DNA of 64,000 nucleotides from contig NZ_CANLBV010000017.1 in the NCBI RefSeq assembly GCF_947488985.1, positions 1 through 64,000 on the forward strand, in the 5' to 3' direction. A program made the position numbers and the translations under genes. Position 1 is the stretch's first letter. The number at the start of each line of letters is the position of its first letter. Under the pieces are notes generated by a model. The model was given only the letters and a program-made list of their open reading frames with translations. It was not told the origin of the DNA and did no database searches. This stretch comes from an uncultured Vibrio sp. (GTDB lineage: Bacteria; Pseudomonadota; Gammaproteobacteria; Enterobacterales; Vibrionaceae). Positions 1 through 9,155 of this stretch are shown in pieces.

Positions 1-381
1 CCTTCCTTTGAGTTGTACTTCCTCAAAGTACTATGCCTTCTGCTGACTTCTTATAATCCATCACACAACATCGCTGCAGTATTAGTCTCGACTGAGACAG
101 TTCATAAGATCTCCCGAGGTAAGACGTTGCTCTTTCCCTTGGTCGTGCCTGATTTACCTATATACACTTCCCGTCGAGGCATTGGGCCATTCTATCTATC
201 GCTAGGTTACCCAAGTTATATAGGCCTACTATCAGATTTCTGTTCGTCACCACCAAGTTTTGTCATTTGCTCCCTTCAGATTTCACCTCACGGTGAACAC
301 CCTTGCATAGACTAACGGTTCTCGCTCGACTGAGCCCGTAGAGGACTTTCACCTCCTAGATCAACGCCATGCTCGGCGCAC
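1..381 (-). mobile_element. Group II intron, 5' part (ribozyme domain I), truncated by window edge
   Basis: Read on the minus strand, the element begins at 381 with GTGCGCCGAGCATGGC, the 5' splice-site consensus of bacterial group II introns. It continues with blocks typical of the class C ribozyme: GGTGAAAGTCC near 350-340, GCAAGGGTGTTCACCGTGAGG near 305-285, AATCTGAAGG near 280, and the run GAAGTCAGCAGAAGGCATAGTAC near 50-28 that normally lies shortly before the intron-encoded reverse transcriptase/maturase. That protein gene would lie left of position 1 and is not seen. The 5' exon is the ptsG terminator, which is the insertion preference known for class C introns. The splice site is clear; the class is inferred from memory of family sequences. 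Confidence 0.85.
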
Positions 382-412
382 AAACAAAAAAGGAAACCTT
401 GCGGCTTCCTTT
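382..412 (-). terminator. ptsG rho-independent terminator, also intron 5' exon
   Basis: On the minus strand a GGAAGCC-GCAA-GGTTTCC stem-loop, extended by A-T pairs, is followed by TTTTTTGTTT. The T-tract ends exactly at the intron 5' splice site at 381. Confidence 0.9.
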
Positions 413-431
413 CATTAATTGAATCAGTGAA

Positions 432-1862
432 TTAACCGTTGTTACGGATCCACTCATCCATGTCTGTTTTCAGGTTATCAGACTTAGTACCGAAGATAGC
501 TTGTACGCCACCGGCAACGACAACGACACCTGCAGCGCCTAGTTTCTTCAGCTTGTCTTGGTCAACCACTTCAGTATCAGCAACCGCAACACGTAGGCGA
601 GTGATACAAGCATCAAGACCCGTGATGTTAGCTTTTCCGCCGAACGCAGCGACTAGTTCACCCGCAAGTTCAGTACCTGTAGCCACTGACTGCTCTTCAG
701 AATCGTCTTCACGGCCCGGCGTTTTAAGATCGAGCGCTTTAATCACAGTGCGGAATACGATGTAGTAAAGTGCAGCGTAACCCATACCGCATACCACCAT
801 TAGGCCCATCTTAGACGCGTTGCCAGATAGAACTAGGAAGTCGATAAGACCGTGTGAGAAAGATGTACCGTGCACAAAACCTAATGTGTTCGCAAGAACG
901 TAAGCAGAACCCGCTAGTAGCGCGTGGATTGCGTACAGTACAGGAGCAACGAATAGGAATGAGAATTCGATTGGCTCTGTAATACCAGTTAGGAATGACG
1001 TCAGTGCAGCCGATGCCATGATACCCATAACTTTCGCGCGGTTTTCAGGCTTAGCAGCGTGGGCCATAGCGATAGCAGCCGCTGGAAGACCGAACATCTT
1101 GAACATGTAACCACCCGCAAGCTGACCGAAGCCGTTGCCCGCAGCACGAGATGCGTCATCCGCCACTAGGTAACAAGTAAGAACACCATTTTGTGTTTCA
1201 CCCGCCGCGTTAACACAAGTACCCGCTTCGAAGAAGAAAGGTACGTTCCAAACGTGGTGAAGACCGAATGGGATAAGTGAACGCTCGATGACGCCGTAGA
1301 TACCAAACGCCACTTGTGGGTTTTGGTGAGCAGCCCAATCAGAGAATGCAGAGATAGCGCCGCCAACTGGTGGCCATACTACAGATAGTAGGATTGCAAG
1401 ACCAATCGCAGAGAAACCTGTGATGATTGGCACTGCACGCTTACCAGCGAAGAAGCCAAGGTACTCAGGAAGTTGAATACGGAAGAAGCGGTTAAATGCC
1501 CAAGCCGCAACAGCACCGACTAAAATACCACCGAGAACACCCGTATCGATGCTCTCAACACCCATCACACCCGCCATTACGCTTAGCGTCGCAGTCATAA
1601 TGCCGTAACCAACGATAGCCGCTAGACCCGCAACACCGTCGTTATTTGTAAAGCCAAGTGCAACACCTACCGCAAACAGCAACGCCATTTGACCGAAGAC
1701 TGAACCACCTGCTTGCTCCATTAGATTGGAAACGATTTCTGGAATGAAAGGAAGATTCGCTGCACCGACACCTAGCAAAATACCCGCAACCGGTAAAACT
1801 GATACTGGAAGCATCAGAGACTTACCAACTTTCTGCAGACTAGCAAAAAGGTTCTTAAACAT
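432..1862 (-). CDS. ptsG: PTS system glucose-specific EIICB component
   Basis: Membrane permease that imports glucose and phosphorylates it to glucose 6-phosphate using phosphate relayed from EIIA-Glc. At 476 residues it matches the E. coli protein (477). The N-terminal EIIC domain (about 1-385) has many hydrophobic spans and the GITEPIEF motif typical of sugar-binding EIIC domains. The C-terminal EIIB domain carries CITRLR with the phosphorylated cysteine at residue 419. The start has AGGAG eight bases upstream. It lies next to tatD-holB as in E. coli. N-acetylglucosamine permease is a close relative, but the neighbourhood and length favour PtsG. Confidence 0.93.
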   Translation of the reverse strand: MFKNLFASLQKVGKSLMLPVSVLPVAGILLGVGAANLPFIPEIVSNLMEQAGGSVFGQMALLFAVGVALGFTNNDGVAGLAAIVGYGIMTATLSVMAGVMGVESIDTGVLGGILVGAVAAWAFNRFFRIQLPEYLGFFAGKRAVPIITGFSAIGLAILLSVVWPPVGGAISAFSDWAAHQNPQVAFGIYGVIERSLIPFGLHHVWNVPFFFEAGTCVNAAGETQNGVLTCYLVADDASRAAGNGFGQLAGGYMFKMFGLPAAAIAMAHAAKPENRAKVMGIMASAALTSFLTGITEPIEFSFLFVAPVLYAIHALLAGSAYVLANTLGFVHGTSFSHGLIDFLVLSGNASKMGLMVVCGMGYAALYYIVFRTVIKALDLKTPGREDDSEEQSVATGTELAGELVAAFGGKANITGLDACITRLRVAVADTEVVDQDKLKKLGAAGVVVVAGGVQAIFGTKSDNLKTDMDEWIRNNG

Positions 1863-2263
1863 ATTTATGCTCCTGATAAAAATAAATAATTATGTAGGTT
1901 CTAACGGCACACCCCCGTAGCCTATATGTTAGCACCCAATGAAAATGTAACCATGTGTTGCATTATATTTTCTGCCGCTAAATATATATTGATGGAGAAC
2001 TAACTTTCTAGTCACTTACGATATTTAGTTTCAAAACACGTCTTGGATCACATGGAAAAACAGAGAAATGTAATGCTTTTCATTGATGTAATCTGTTGAA
2101 AAATAAGGTAATTTAAGTGCAACCTTATTATTTCACGAGATAAATAAAATAGAGATTGATGTTATTTTTAGTAACAAAATTACAAATCTTGTATATGATG
2201 CTCTCAAGTTCAACATAATTAGTAAACATTAAAAAAAGCCCAACTTTAGGTGATCAAAAACAC
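1863..2263 (-). promoter_or_regulatory. ptsG upstream region, possible promoter and CRP half-site
   Basis: About 400 AT-rich bases without a gene. On the minus strand a perfect TATAAT lies at 1967-1962, but no good -35 hexamer is seen at 17 bp. TGTGATCC at about 2053-2046 matches one half of a CRP site, the other half (ACGTG) being weak. CRP control of ptsG is known in enterobacteria; here it is only suggested. Confidence 0.3.
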
Positions 2264-2288
2264 AAAAAGGGAGCTTTCGCTCCCTTTT
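2264..2288 (-). terminator. tatD terminator
   Basis: AAAAGGGAGC-GAAA-GCTCCCTTTT stem-loop on the minus strand followed by TGTGTTTTTG, 22 bp after the tatD stop. The symmetric A/T arms would also allow plus-strand termination. Confidence 0.8.
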
Positions 2289-2309
2289 ATTTGCTCATCT
2301 AACTTTCTA

Positions 2310-3074
2310 TCACAAAAAAAGTCTCTGATAGTTTTTGGTTGTTTGTTCAGCAACCTCTTTCATCGATAAACCTTTCAATTGAGCAATATAGGCTGCAACC
2401 TCCACAACATAAGCTGGCTGGTTCTGTTTGCCACGGTAGGGAATAGGTGCCAAGTAGGGTGAATCCGTCTCAATCAATAATCGATCTAGAGGTAAACTCT
2501 TTACCACTTCTTTCAGTTCTGTGGCCTGTTTGAAGGTCACAATACCCGAAATTGAGATATAAAAACCCAATTCCATTGCGGCTTCAGCAAACGCCTGATC
2601 TTCGGTAAAACAGTGGATCACACCACCACACTTGTCCGCTCCACCATCACGTAAAATAGCCAGTGTATCTTCACGCGCATTACGAGTGTGAATGATCAAA
2701 GGCTTGTTTAACTCAACGGCTAACTCAACGTGCTGCTTAAATCTCAGCTGTTGTAGCTCTGCCGTCTCTGGTTGGTAGTGATAATCTAAGCCGGTCTCAC
2801 CAATCGCTACTACCTTAGGGTTGCTCGCGTAATCACGCATTCTTTCTAAACAGAAATCGCTCTCTACATCAAGAGGATGAACACCACAAGAAGCGTTAAC
2901 GTTATCAAACGGCGAGATCATCTCGAGCATATTTTCAAACGAATCTAATGTGACCCCAACAGAAAGCAGCTGGTCTACGTTGGCAGCCTTTGCCTTGTTA
3001 ACCACATCTTCTACGCTGGTGTGTAAGTCTTGGTAATCCAGTTTGTCTAAATGACAGTGGGAATCTACGAACAT
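2310..3074 (-). CDS. TatD family metal-dependent DNase / hydrolase (YcfH type)
   Basis: TIM-barrel metal hydrolase of the TatD family; E. coli relatives show 3'-5' DNase activity, and the cellular role of the YcfH branch is less clear. Visible metal ligands are the HCH pair in DSHCHLD (residues 4-10), the GETGLDYH glutamate and the ETDSPYLAP aspartate near the C terminus. I place the start at the internal ATG at 3074 because the protein then begins MFVDSHCHLD as in homologues, with GAGGAA just upstream. It then overlaps the holB stop by about 10 bp, implying translational coupling. Length 254 residues. The position between holB and ptsG is that of E. coli ycfH. Confidence 0.9.
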   Translation of the reverse strand: MFVDSHCHLDKLDYQDLHTSVEDVVNKAKAANVDQLLSVGVTLDSFENMLEMISPFDNVNASCGVHPLDVESDFCLERMRDYASNPKVVAIGETGLDYHYQPETAELQQLRFKQHVELAVELNKPLIIHTRNAREDTLAILRDGGADKCGGVIHCFTEDQAFAEAAMELGFYISISGIVTFKQATELKEVVKSLPLDRLLIETDSPYLAPIPYRGKQNQPAYVVEVAAYIAQLKGLSMKEVAEQTTKNYQRLFL

Positions 3075-4030
3075 GTTTCCTCGCAAGTGGCTATCAGCCA
3101 ATTCATTATGAGTAGCTCGGTATTGAGCCCAGGGTGTTGTTTTAACTGCTCAATCAAGATAAGCAGTTTATTCGATGCGCCATAAGCGCTTTGATAAGAC
3201 ATCACCTCAACCAGTGTCTTTGCACTCGGAGTCATCGCTTGATTCTCCAAACCAAAATGCAGCTTCTGCACATCTGACAATAAATGCCAAAGCCAGCCAA
3301 GTTGAATCAAAGGGTCTTGACTAAGTTCTGCAGAGAACTTTAGCATGTTCACTTGCTCCCCTTTGATGATAGTCACAAAGCCATCTAACGCTTTGCTTGA
3401 GGCTTCGACGCCACCTTGCTCATACATCGCTTTGGCTTTCAGAGGCGCGTTATCATTGAGTGCCAAAATATACTGAGGAACGGCTTTGCCCACTTCCCCA
3501 TCTAACCACGCCGATCCAACCTCCAATTGTGGACTCACCACATTGAATTGTTGGCAACGGCTAATAATAGTCGGCATTAAGCGATTACTGTTACGAGTAG
3601 ACAGAATGAAGATGCACTTGCTTGATGGCTCTTCCAGAGTTTTCAGCAATGCATTAGAAGCTGATTCGTTCATCGCCTCTGCAGGATTAAGCAAGATAAC
3701 GCGCAAACCACCTAACTGAGAAGATTCTTGCGCCCAGCGGTTACTGGCGCGTACTTGATCAACCGAGATCGATTTACCTTCTTTCTCCGGTGAAATAACA
3801 TGAAAATCGGGGTGACTACCCGACTTCATTAATTCACAGCTGTGGCAAAACCCACACGACTCGCTTTCATAATTGGTGCACATTAATGCTTCGGTGAGTT
3901 GGCGGATCAATACATCAACGCCAAGCCCTTGTGGGGCATTAACAATAACAGAGTTAGGAAAGCGCTCAGCATCGAGACTTTTTTTCCACTCACTCCATAC
4001 TGGCGTGAGCCAAGAATACACTTCAGCCAT
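3065..4030 (-). CDS. holB: DNA polymerase III delta' subunit
   Basis: Part of the clamp loader that opens the beta sliding clamp at primed DNA. The 321-residue protein has the AAA+ fold without a working P-loop (the region around residue 33-40 reads APQGLGV), the four zinc cysteines at 51, 59, 62 and 65 and the SRC motif (ISRCQQF) that supplies an arginine to the neighbouring ATPase. The gene sits 6 bp after tmk, the same pairing as in E. coli, and its end overlaps tatD. Confidence 0.94.
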   Translation of the reverse strand: MAEVYSWLTPVWSEWKKSLDAERFPNSVIVNAPQGLGVDVLIRQLTEALMCTNYESESCGFCHSCELMKSGSHPDFHVISPEKEGKSISVDQVRASNRWAQESSQLGGLRVILLNPAEAMNESASNALLKTLEEPSSKCIFILSTRNSNRLMPTIISRCQQFNVVSPQLEVGSAWLDGEVGKAVPQYILALNDNAPLKAKAMYEQGGVEASSKALDGFVTIIKGEQVNMLKFSAELSQDPLIQLGWLWHLLSDVQKLHFGLENQAMTPSAKTLVEVMSYQSAYGASNKLLILIEQLKQHPGLNTELLIMNWLIATCEETCS

Positions 4031-4036
4031 GTCTAC

Positions 4037-4669
4037 CTACTGTTCGTCGAGCCAAGCACTGAGCGCGGCTTTGATATCAGCGGCCACTTGCTCAATCTCT
4101 TGCTGCGCATTAATCACCAATACAGATTCATCTTGCTCGGCAATCTCTAGGTAACGCTCACGCGTGCGGTCGAAAAATGAGATGTCCATCTTTTCAATTC
4201 TATCAAGCTCACCACGACCTCTAGCGCGCTCTAGCCCTACTCTAGGGTCTAGGTCTAAATAGAGCGTTAGATCGGGCCTAAAGCCGCCTAGCGTGGTGGC
4301 TTTTAATGATTCCATCGTAGTACGAGCGATCTGACGCCCGCCGCCTTGATAAGCCTGAGAAGACATATCATGGCGATCACCCAATACCCATTGACCACTG
4401 TCGAGTGCGGGCTTGATAACGTTCTCAACTAACTGAACACGTGCCGCGTACATCAGCAGCAGTTCCGTCATATCTTGAAGCTTCTCACCTTCGTGCTCTT
4501 CTTTTATTAAAGAACGCATCTTCTCAGCTAAGACTGTACCACCCGGCTCGCGAGTATTAACGATATCTTTAACGCCAGCGGTTTTTAATGTCTCGACGAT
4601 GGCACTGATTGCTGTACTTTTTCCAGCACCTTCAAGGCCTTCAACTACGATAAACTTTGACTGATTCAT
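4037..4669 (-). CDS. tmk: Thymidylate kinase
   Basis: Phosphorylates dTMP to dTDP for DNA synthesis. The 210-residue protein has the P-loop GLEGAGKST at 11-19, the NTREPGG substrate loop, the [15 protein letters not shown] nucleotide-binding segment and a lid region [12 protein letters not shown] carrying arginines as in the E. coli class of enzyme. It follows mltG by 10 bp and precedes holB by 6 bp, so all are probably on one transcript. Confidence 0.95.
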   Translation of the reverse strand: MNQSKFIVVEGLEGAGKSTAISAIVETLKTAGVKDIVNTREPGGTVLAEKMRSLIKEEHEGEKLQDMTELLLMYAARVQLVENVIKPALDSGQWVLGDRHDMSSQAYQGGGRQIARTTMESLKATTLGGFRPDLTLYLDLDPRVGLERARGRGELDRIEKMDISFFDRTRERYLEIAEQDESVLVINAQQEIEQVAADIKAALSAWLDEQ

Positions 4670-4679
4670 AATGATTTCT

Positions 4680-5696
4680 TTATTTGTTTTTTCTTAATTG
4701 CTTTAAGTAAGCGCGCACAGCACGGTTATGGTCAGCCAAATTCTTTGAGAATACGTGACCGCCCGTACCGCTCGCCACAAAATACAGGTAGTTACTGCTC
4801 TCTGGGTTCAAGGCTGCATTAATCGACGCCTTACCCGCCATAGCAATAGGTGTTGGCGGTAGACCACTTATCGTATAGGTGTTGTAAGGTGTAGGTGTAC
4901 GTAAGTCTTTCTTACGGATATTGCCGTCATAACTGTCACCCATACCATAGATAACCGTAGGATCAGTTTGCAGACGCATGCGCTTATTCAAGCGATTAAT
5001 AAACACCGATGATACACGCTCACGCTCTGAAGCTACGGCGGTTTCTTTCTCAATGATAGAAGCAAGAATCAACGCTTCATAAGGCGATTTAAGCGGCAGA
5101 TTTTCGGCTCTGTTTTGCCACTCTTGATTCACTACTTCCATCAGATTGTTGTGCGCACGCTTCAACAGCTCCAAATCGGTAGTGCCGTAAGTGTAATGAT
5201 ATGTTTCCGCTAAGAACAATCCTTCTAGCTTTTCATGATCGATACCCAGCTTTTGAGCTATCTCTTGTTCAGAGATACCCTCTAGTGTCTGCTGAATGAA
5301 TTCGCTCTCTTTAAGCTGAACCAACCACTCATCAAAGCGACTGCCCTCAACAAAGGTAATCGTAAACTGGTGTTCTTTACCTTCTACTATCACTTGCAGC
5401 GTCTGCGCTAAGGTCAAGCCCGGCTCAAGCAAAAATGTGCCTGCTTTTACGTCTACCAGCTCAGGGTGTAACTTACGAATTAATTTCTCATAAGGCGATG
5501 CCTCAAATAACCCCTCTTTAGTTAACTGTGCGAGAACACGGTTAAAGCTGCTACCAGACGCAACCGTCACGACCTGGGGTTTTTCTAACTGAATAACTTG
5601 TTTCAGGTTGTCTTGCGCTTGGTTATAAACATAAAAACCAGCAGCAGCGGCTGCGATTAGGCACAAGATAATAAAAATAAATAACTTTTTGATCAC
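4680..5696 (-). CDS. mltG: Endolytic murein transglycosylase (YceG family)
   Basis: Inner-membrane enzyme that cuts nascent glycan strands and so limits their length. Residues 5-25 form one membrane span. A LysM-like part follows, then the catalytic YceG domain with the ASIIEKET motif; Glu218 falls at the same number as the catalytic glutamate of the E. coli enzyme. Length 338 (E. coli 340). The ATG overlaps the pabC end by 4 bp (ATGA-type junction), indicating coupling. Old annotations call this family an aminodeoxychorismate lyase-like protein because of its neighbour. Confidence 0.94.
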   Translation of the reverse strand: MIKKLFIFIILCLIAAAAAGFYVYNQAQDNLKQVIQLEKPQVVTVASGSSFNRVLAQLTKEGLFEASPYEKLIRKLHPELVDVKAGTFLLEPGLTLAQTLQVIVEGKEHQFTITFVEGSRFDEWLVQLKESEFIQQTLEGISEQEIAQKLGIDHEKLEGLFLAETYHYTYGTTDLELLKRAHNNLMEVVNQEWQNRAENLPLKSPYEALILASIIEKETAVASERERVSSVFINRLNKRMRLQTDPTVIYGMGDSYDGNIRKKDLRTPTPYNTYTISGLPPTPIAMAGKASINAALNPESSNYLYFVASGTGGHVFSKNLADHNRAVRAYLKQLRKNK

Positions 5697-6553
5697 GAGT
5701 TTAATTGTCCTTGAAGGCTACGAGTAACGGATCCAATGGTGAATTGGCTATCACAAATGCGGGTAACTGGGGCAACCCCCAAAATAGAATTAGTTATGAA
5801 AATCTCATCAGCTAGCATGAGCTGAGGTAGGCTGTAATCGCTAATTGTAACGGAAAGCTCAGCTTGATTCAGCGCGGTTAACACTTGCTTACGCATAACC
5901 CCCACTACACCACTTTTAGTGAGTTGGGGGGTGTATATCGTATGACCTTTACGCCAAAACAGATTAGCCATGGTGGTTTCAATCACATTGCCTGAGATAT
6001 CAAGCACCACACCATCCACTTCATTAGCTTGATCCATTTCATCTTTCATCAAGATTTGTTCAAGGCGATTATTGTGCTTATGGCCAGCAAGCAATGGGTT
6101 CAAACCTAAAGCTTGTTGGCAGACACCAAGTTCAACACCAGAATCTTGCCACGCTGAATAATGGCTCGGAAAAGCAAACGTACTGATGATGACCGTAGGT
6201 TTAGCTATATTCTTGGCGCTATAACCTCTGCCACCAGAACCGCGACTAACGTGCAGCTTTATCCCAGCTTTTTGATCATGAGGCTTGTTTGTCTTATGCA
6301 GGCTCTTTGTCCCTTGAAGCTCGCTATCTTGGATATGTTGAAGTGCATTATCGAGCCAAACCCTAACCACGTCCCAATCAAGAGCAGTAATGCGTAGCGC
6401 TTTGAGGCATTCATCGACGCGGTGCTGATGATCGCGAAAATGTTGTATCTGCCCACCTTGAACAAGCATGGTGGTAAAACACCCATCCCCATACTGAAAC
6501 GAACGATCCAAGATATCGACCGTTTGCTGGCTTTCACCATCAACCCAAAACAT
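5693..6553 (-). CDS. pabC: 4-amino-4-deoxychorismate lyase
   Basis: PLP enzyme of fold type IV that splits aminodeoxychorismate into p-aminobenzoate and pyruvate for folate synthesis. Features include the FQYGDGCFTT N-terminal motif, the GHKHNNRLEQ segment with the likely PLP lysine, and ETTMANLFW. An upstream in-frame ATG at 6565 would add four residues, but it lies at the end of the fabF terminator T-tract; the ATG at 6553 has GGGGA about 8 bp before it and gives MFWVDG, like the E. coli start MFLING. Length 286. It is followed by mltG with a 4-bp overlap. Confidence 0.91.
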   Translation of the reverse strand: MFWVDGESQQTVDILDRSFQYGDGCFTTMLVQGGQIQHFRDHQHRVDECLKALRITALDWDVVRVWLDNALQHIQDSELQGTKSLHKTNKPHDQKAGIKLHVSRGSGGRGYSAKNIAKPTVIISTFAFPSHYSAWQDSGVELGVCQQALGLNPLLAGHKHNNRLEQILMKDEMDQANEVDGVVLDISGNVIETTMANLFWRKGHTIYTPQLTKSGVVGVMRKQVLTALNQAELSVTISDYSLPQLMLADEIFITNSILGVAPVTRICDSQFTIGSVTRSLQGQLNS

Positions 6554-6565
6554 GTTTTTCCCCAT

Positions 6566-6604
6566 AAAAAGAAACGGCTCAATGCTAAAGCATCAAGCCG
6601 TTTA
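6566..6604 (-). terminator. fabF terminator, abutting pabC start
   Basis: On the minus strand a 14-bp stem AAACGGCTTGATGC / GCATTGAGCCGTTT with loop TTTA (6572-6603) is followed by TCTTTTT. It separates the fab genes from pabC-mltG-tmk-holB. Confidence 0.85.
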
Positions 6605-6657
6605 AAAACAAGTCTAATTGTGACTATCTACGAGTGTTTACATCTTTAATAAAAAGA

Positions 6658-7902
6658 TTAAATCTTTTTGAAGATCAAACAGCCGTTTGTACCACCGAAA
6701 CCGAATGAGTTACATGCAGCATATTCCATGTTGCTAACTTCACGCGCAGTGTGAGGTACTAAGTCAATATCTAAGCCCTCTTCAGGATCATCTAGGTTGA
6801 TTGTTGGTGGAACAATTTGGTCAACCAGAGACATAGCCGTGATGATAGCTTCAGCAGAACCTGCTGCACCTAGAAGGTGGCCTGTCATTGATTTGGTAGA
6901 AGAAACCAATACTTGCTTGCTGCCTGCTTCGCCAAGAGCACGCTTGATGCCCTTAACTTCCGCTACGTCACCTGCAGGAGTCGACGTACCATGTGCGTTT
7001 ACATAACCAATTTGTTCACCAGTCACGCCCGCATCACGCATAGCCGCTTCCATTGCTAGTGCGCCACCTGAGCCATCTTCACTTGGAGATGTCATGTGGT
7101 AAGCATCACCCGACATACCGAAGCCAACGAGCTCACAGTAAATCTTAGCGCCACGAGCTTTTGCATGTTCGTACTCTTCAAGAACCATCATGCCTGCACC
7201 GTCACCAAGAACGAAGCCATCACGGCCTTTATCCCATGGACGAGACGCTTTTTGAGGCTCATCATTACGAGTAGACAGCGCTTTAGCCGCACCAAAACCG
7301 CCCATACCTAGTGGCGTTGATGCTTTTTCAGCACCACCCGCTAGCATTGCATCAGCATCACCGTAGGCAATCATACGAGCTGCGTGACCAATGTTATGTA
7401 GGCCAGTCGTACATGCAGTAGAAATCGCGATGTTTGGACCACGTAGACCACGCATGATAGACATGTGACCAGCAATCATATTTACGATTGTCGACGGAAC
7501 GAAAAACGGGCTTATTTTACGAGGGCCTTTTTCAGTGAGAGCTTGGTGACCGGCTTCGATCAAACCAAGACCACCAATACCAGAACCGATAGCAACGCCT
7601 ACACGTGAGGCGTTTTCTTCAGTAATAGTTAGGGCTGAATCATCTAAAGCTTGAATACCTGCTGCGACGCCGTATTGGATGAACAAGTCCATCTTACGGG
7701 CATCTTTTTTAGTCATATACTCTTCGCAGTTAAAGTCTTTAATTAGACCTGCAAAACGAGTTGAGAAATTGGTTGCATCAAAATGATCGATATTCACGAT
7801 ACCACTTTGACCAGCTAGCAGGGCTTTCCAAGAAGATTCTACAGTGTTGCCTACCGGTGACAACATACCCATGCCAGTGACAACTACACGACGCTTGGAC
7901 AC
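6658..7902 (-). CDS. fabF: 3-oxoacyl-ACP synthase II
   Basis: Condenses acyl-ACP with malonyl-ACP during chain elongation, and in E. coli controls the temperature-dependent rise in cis-vaccenate. The 414-residue thiolase-fold protein has the Cys-His-His triad: Cys164 in STACTTG, His about 304 in NAHGTSTP and His about 341 in TGHLLGAAG. The start is GTG (GTGTCCAAG, giving MSKRR) with CGGAG about 10 bp upstream. It lies 93 bp after acpP with a hairpin in the gap, and it is followed by a strong terminator. Confidence 0.95.
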   Translation of the reverse strand: MSKRRVVVTGMGMLSPVGNTVESSWKALLAGQSGIVNIDHFDATNFSTRFAGLIKDFNCEEYMTKKDARKMDLFIQYGVAAGIQALDDSALTITEENASRVGVAIGSGIGGLGLIEAGHQALTEKGPRKISPFFVPSTIVNMIAGHMSIMRGLRGPNIAISTACTTGLHNIGHAARMIAYGDADAMLAGGAEKASTPLGMGGFGAAKALSTRNDEPQKASRPWDKGRDGFVLGDGAGMMVLEEYEHAKARGAKIYCELVGFGMSGDAYHMTSPSEDGSGGALAMEAAMRDAGVTGEQIGYVNAHGTSTPAGDVAEVKGIKRALGEAGSKQVLVSSTKSMTGHLLGAAGSAEAIITAMSLVDQIVPPTINLDDPEEGLDIDLVPHTAREVSNMEYAACNSFGFGGTNGCLIFKKI

Positions 7903-7962
7903 GATTTTACACTCCGGGGATTGAGGTGATTTAAGATGAGGATAGATGAGTTAGATAAAACT

Positions 7963-7985
7963 CAGGCGGTCGAGGTGACCGCCTG
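7963..7985 (-). terminator. Intercistronic hairpin between acpP and fabF
   Basis: Perfect 9-bp stem CAGGCGGTC / GACCGCCTG with a 5-nt loop; on the minus strand it is followed by AGTTTTATC. The short T-run suggests partial termination or an mRNA stability element, keeping acpP mRNA in excess over fabF. Function is inference. Confidence 0.5.
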
Positions 7986-7995
7986 GGAGAGATTA

Positions 7996-8229
7996 TTACT
8001 GAGCGCTAGTTACGTAATCGATAGCTGCTTGAACAGTAGTAATTTTCTCAGCTTCTTCATCTGGGATTTCAGTGTCAAATTCTTCTTCTAGAGCCATTAC
8101 TAGCTCTACTGTATCTAGAGAATCTGCACCTAGGTCATCAACGAAAGAAGCTTCGTTTTTAACTTCAGCTTCGTCTACACCTAGCTGTTCAACAATGATT
8201 TTCTTTACGCGTTCTTCGAGGTTGCTCAT
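7996..8229 (-). CDS. acpP: Acyl carrier protein
   Basis: Small acidic carrier of growing acyl chains and donor to phospholipid and lipid A synthesis. The 77-residue sequence has the phosphopantetheine site [10 protein letters not shown] with Ser37, and an acidic helix [10 protein letters not shown] that binds partner enzymes. It sits between fabG and fabF as in E. coli and has about 165 bp of upstream sequence with a plausible promoter of its own. Confidence 0.97.
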   Translation of the reverse strand: MSNLEERVKKIIVEQLGVDEAEVKNEASFVDDLGADSLDTVELVMALEEEFDTEIPDEEAEKITTVQAAIDYVTSAQ

Positions 8230-8279
8230 TTTTTCTTTTCCTTTACAGAGTTCGCTTTATGCGATGTTTTCCGTAGTTT

Positions 8280-8308
8280 ATTCAATCTATTGAAAGTTGC
8301 AAGGTCAA
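8280..8308 (-). promoter_or_regulatory. Candidate acpP promoter
   Basis: On the minus strand TTGACC (8308-8303) and TTGAAT (8285-8280) are 17 bp apart, about 50 bp before the acpP start. The -10 box matches only four of six positions. Confidence 0.4.
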
Positions 8309-8395
8309 CTTTTCTGGTCAAACCACAATTTTCACGATTTTAACCGAAATTACGTATGAACTTGACTTAAATCATGCACAAATGTTGCACACAAT

Positions 8396-9130
8396 TTAAA
8401 CCATGTACATACCACCATTGACGTGAAGTGTTTCACCTGTGATATAAGCTGCCGCAGGTGATGCCAAAAATACCACAGCTTCAGCGATTTCGCGAGGGTC
8501 ACCGAGTCGACCTGCTGGTACATTCGCCAAAGTTGCTGCACGTTGGTCATCATTTAGCGCTTTCGTCATATCAGTTTCGATGAAACCAGGCGCAACAGTG
8601 TTCACTGTAACACCACGAGACGCCACTTCACGAGCCATTGATTTGGTAAAGCCAATAACACCTGCTTTTGCTGCTGCGTAGTTCGCTTGACCAGCATTAC
8701 CCATAGTACCAACAACAGAACCAACGTTTACGATGCGGCCTTGACGCTTCTTCATCATGCCACGCAATACTGCTTTAGACATGCGGAAGATAGGCGTTAG
8801 GTTCGTATCGATGATGTCATTCCATTCATCGTCTTTCATGCGCATAAGCAGGTTATCACGAGTGATACCAGCGTTGTTCACTAGAATGTCAATTGCACCG
8901 AATTCATCGTTGATGGTTTTCAGTGTCGCAGCAATTGAGTCAGTGTCTGTGACATTAAGAGCAAGACCTTTACCGTTATCACCAAGGTACTCACTAATTG
9001 CAGCAGCACCGCCTTCTGACGTAGCAGTACCGATAACTTTAGCGCCACGCTCAACCAACAGCTCAGCGATTGCACGACCAATACCACGGCTTGCACCTGT
9101 TACCAGTGCAACTTTGCCTTCTAAATTCAT
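8396..9130 (-). CDS. fabG: 3-oxoacyl-ACP reductase
   Basis: NADPH-dependent reductase for the first reduction of each fatty-acid elongation cycle. Short-chain dehydrogenase: cofactor motif TGASRGIG (11-18), NNAG, and the catalytic Ser-Tyr-Lys set with NYAAAK. Length 244, as in E. coli. Two adjacent ATGs (9133 and 9130) are possible; the second gives MNLEGK like E. coli MNFEGK and better spacing to AGAGAAG. It is followed by acpP and preceded by fabD with a 22-bp gap. Confidence 0.95.
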   Translation of the reverse strand: MNLEGKVALVTGASRGIGRAIAELLVERGAKVIGTATSEGGAAAISEYLGDNGKGLALNVTDTDSIAATLKTINDEFGAIDILVNNAGITRDNLLMRMKDDEWNDIIDTNLTPIFRMSKAVLRGMMKKRQGRIVNVGSVVGTMGNAGQANYAAAKAGVIGFTKSMAREVASRGVTVNTVAPGFIETDMTKALNDDQRAATLANVPAGRLGDPREIAEAVVFLASPAAAYITGETLHVNGGMYMV

Positions 9131-9155
9131 CATAACTTCTCTATTAAATGGTTAT

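Noticed and set aside
13..315. 100-codon open frame on the plus strand at the left edge
   Set aside because: It is antisense to the conserved group II intron ribozyme sequence and has no SD or recognisable domain.
1166..1366. 66-codon frame inside ptsG
   Set aside because: Overlaps a well-supported gene in another frame; no independent evidence.
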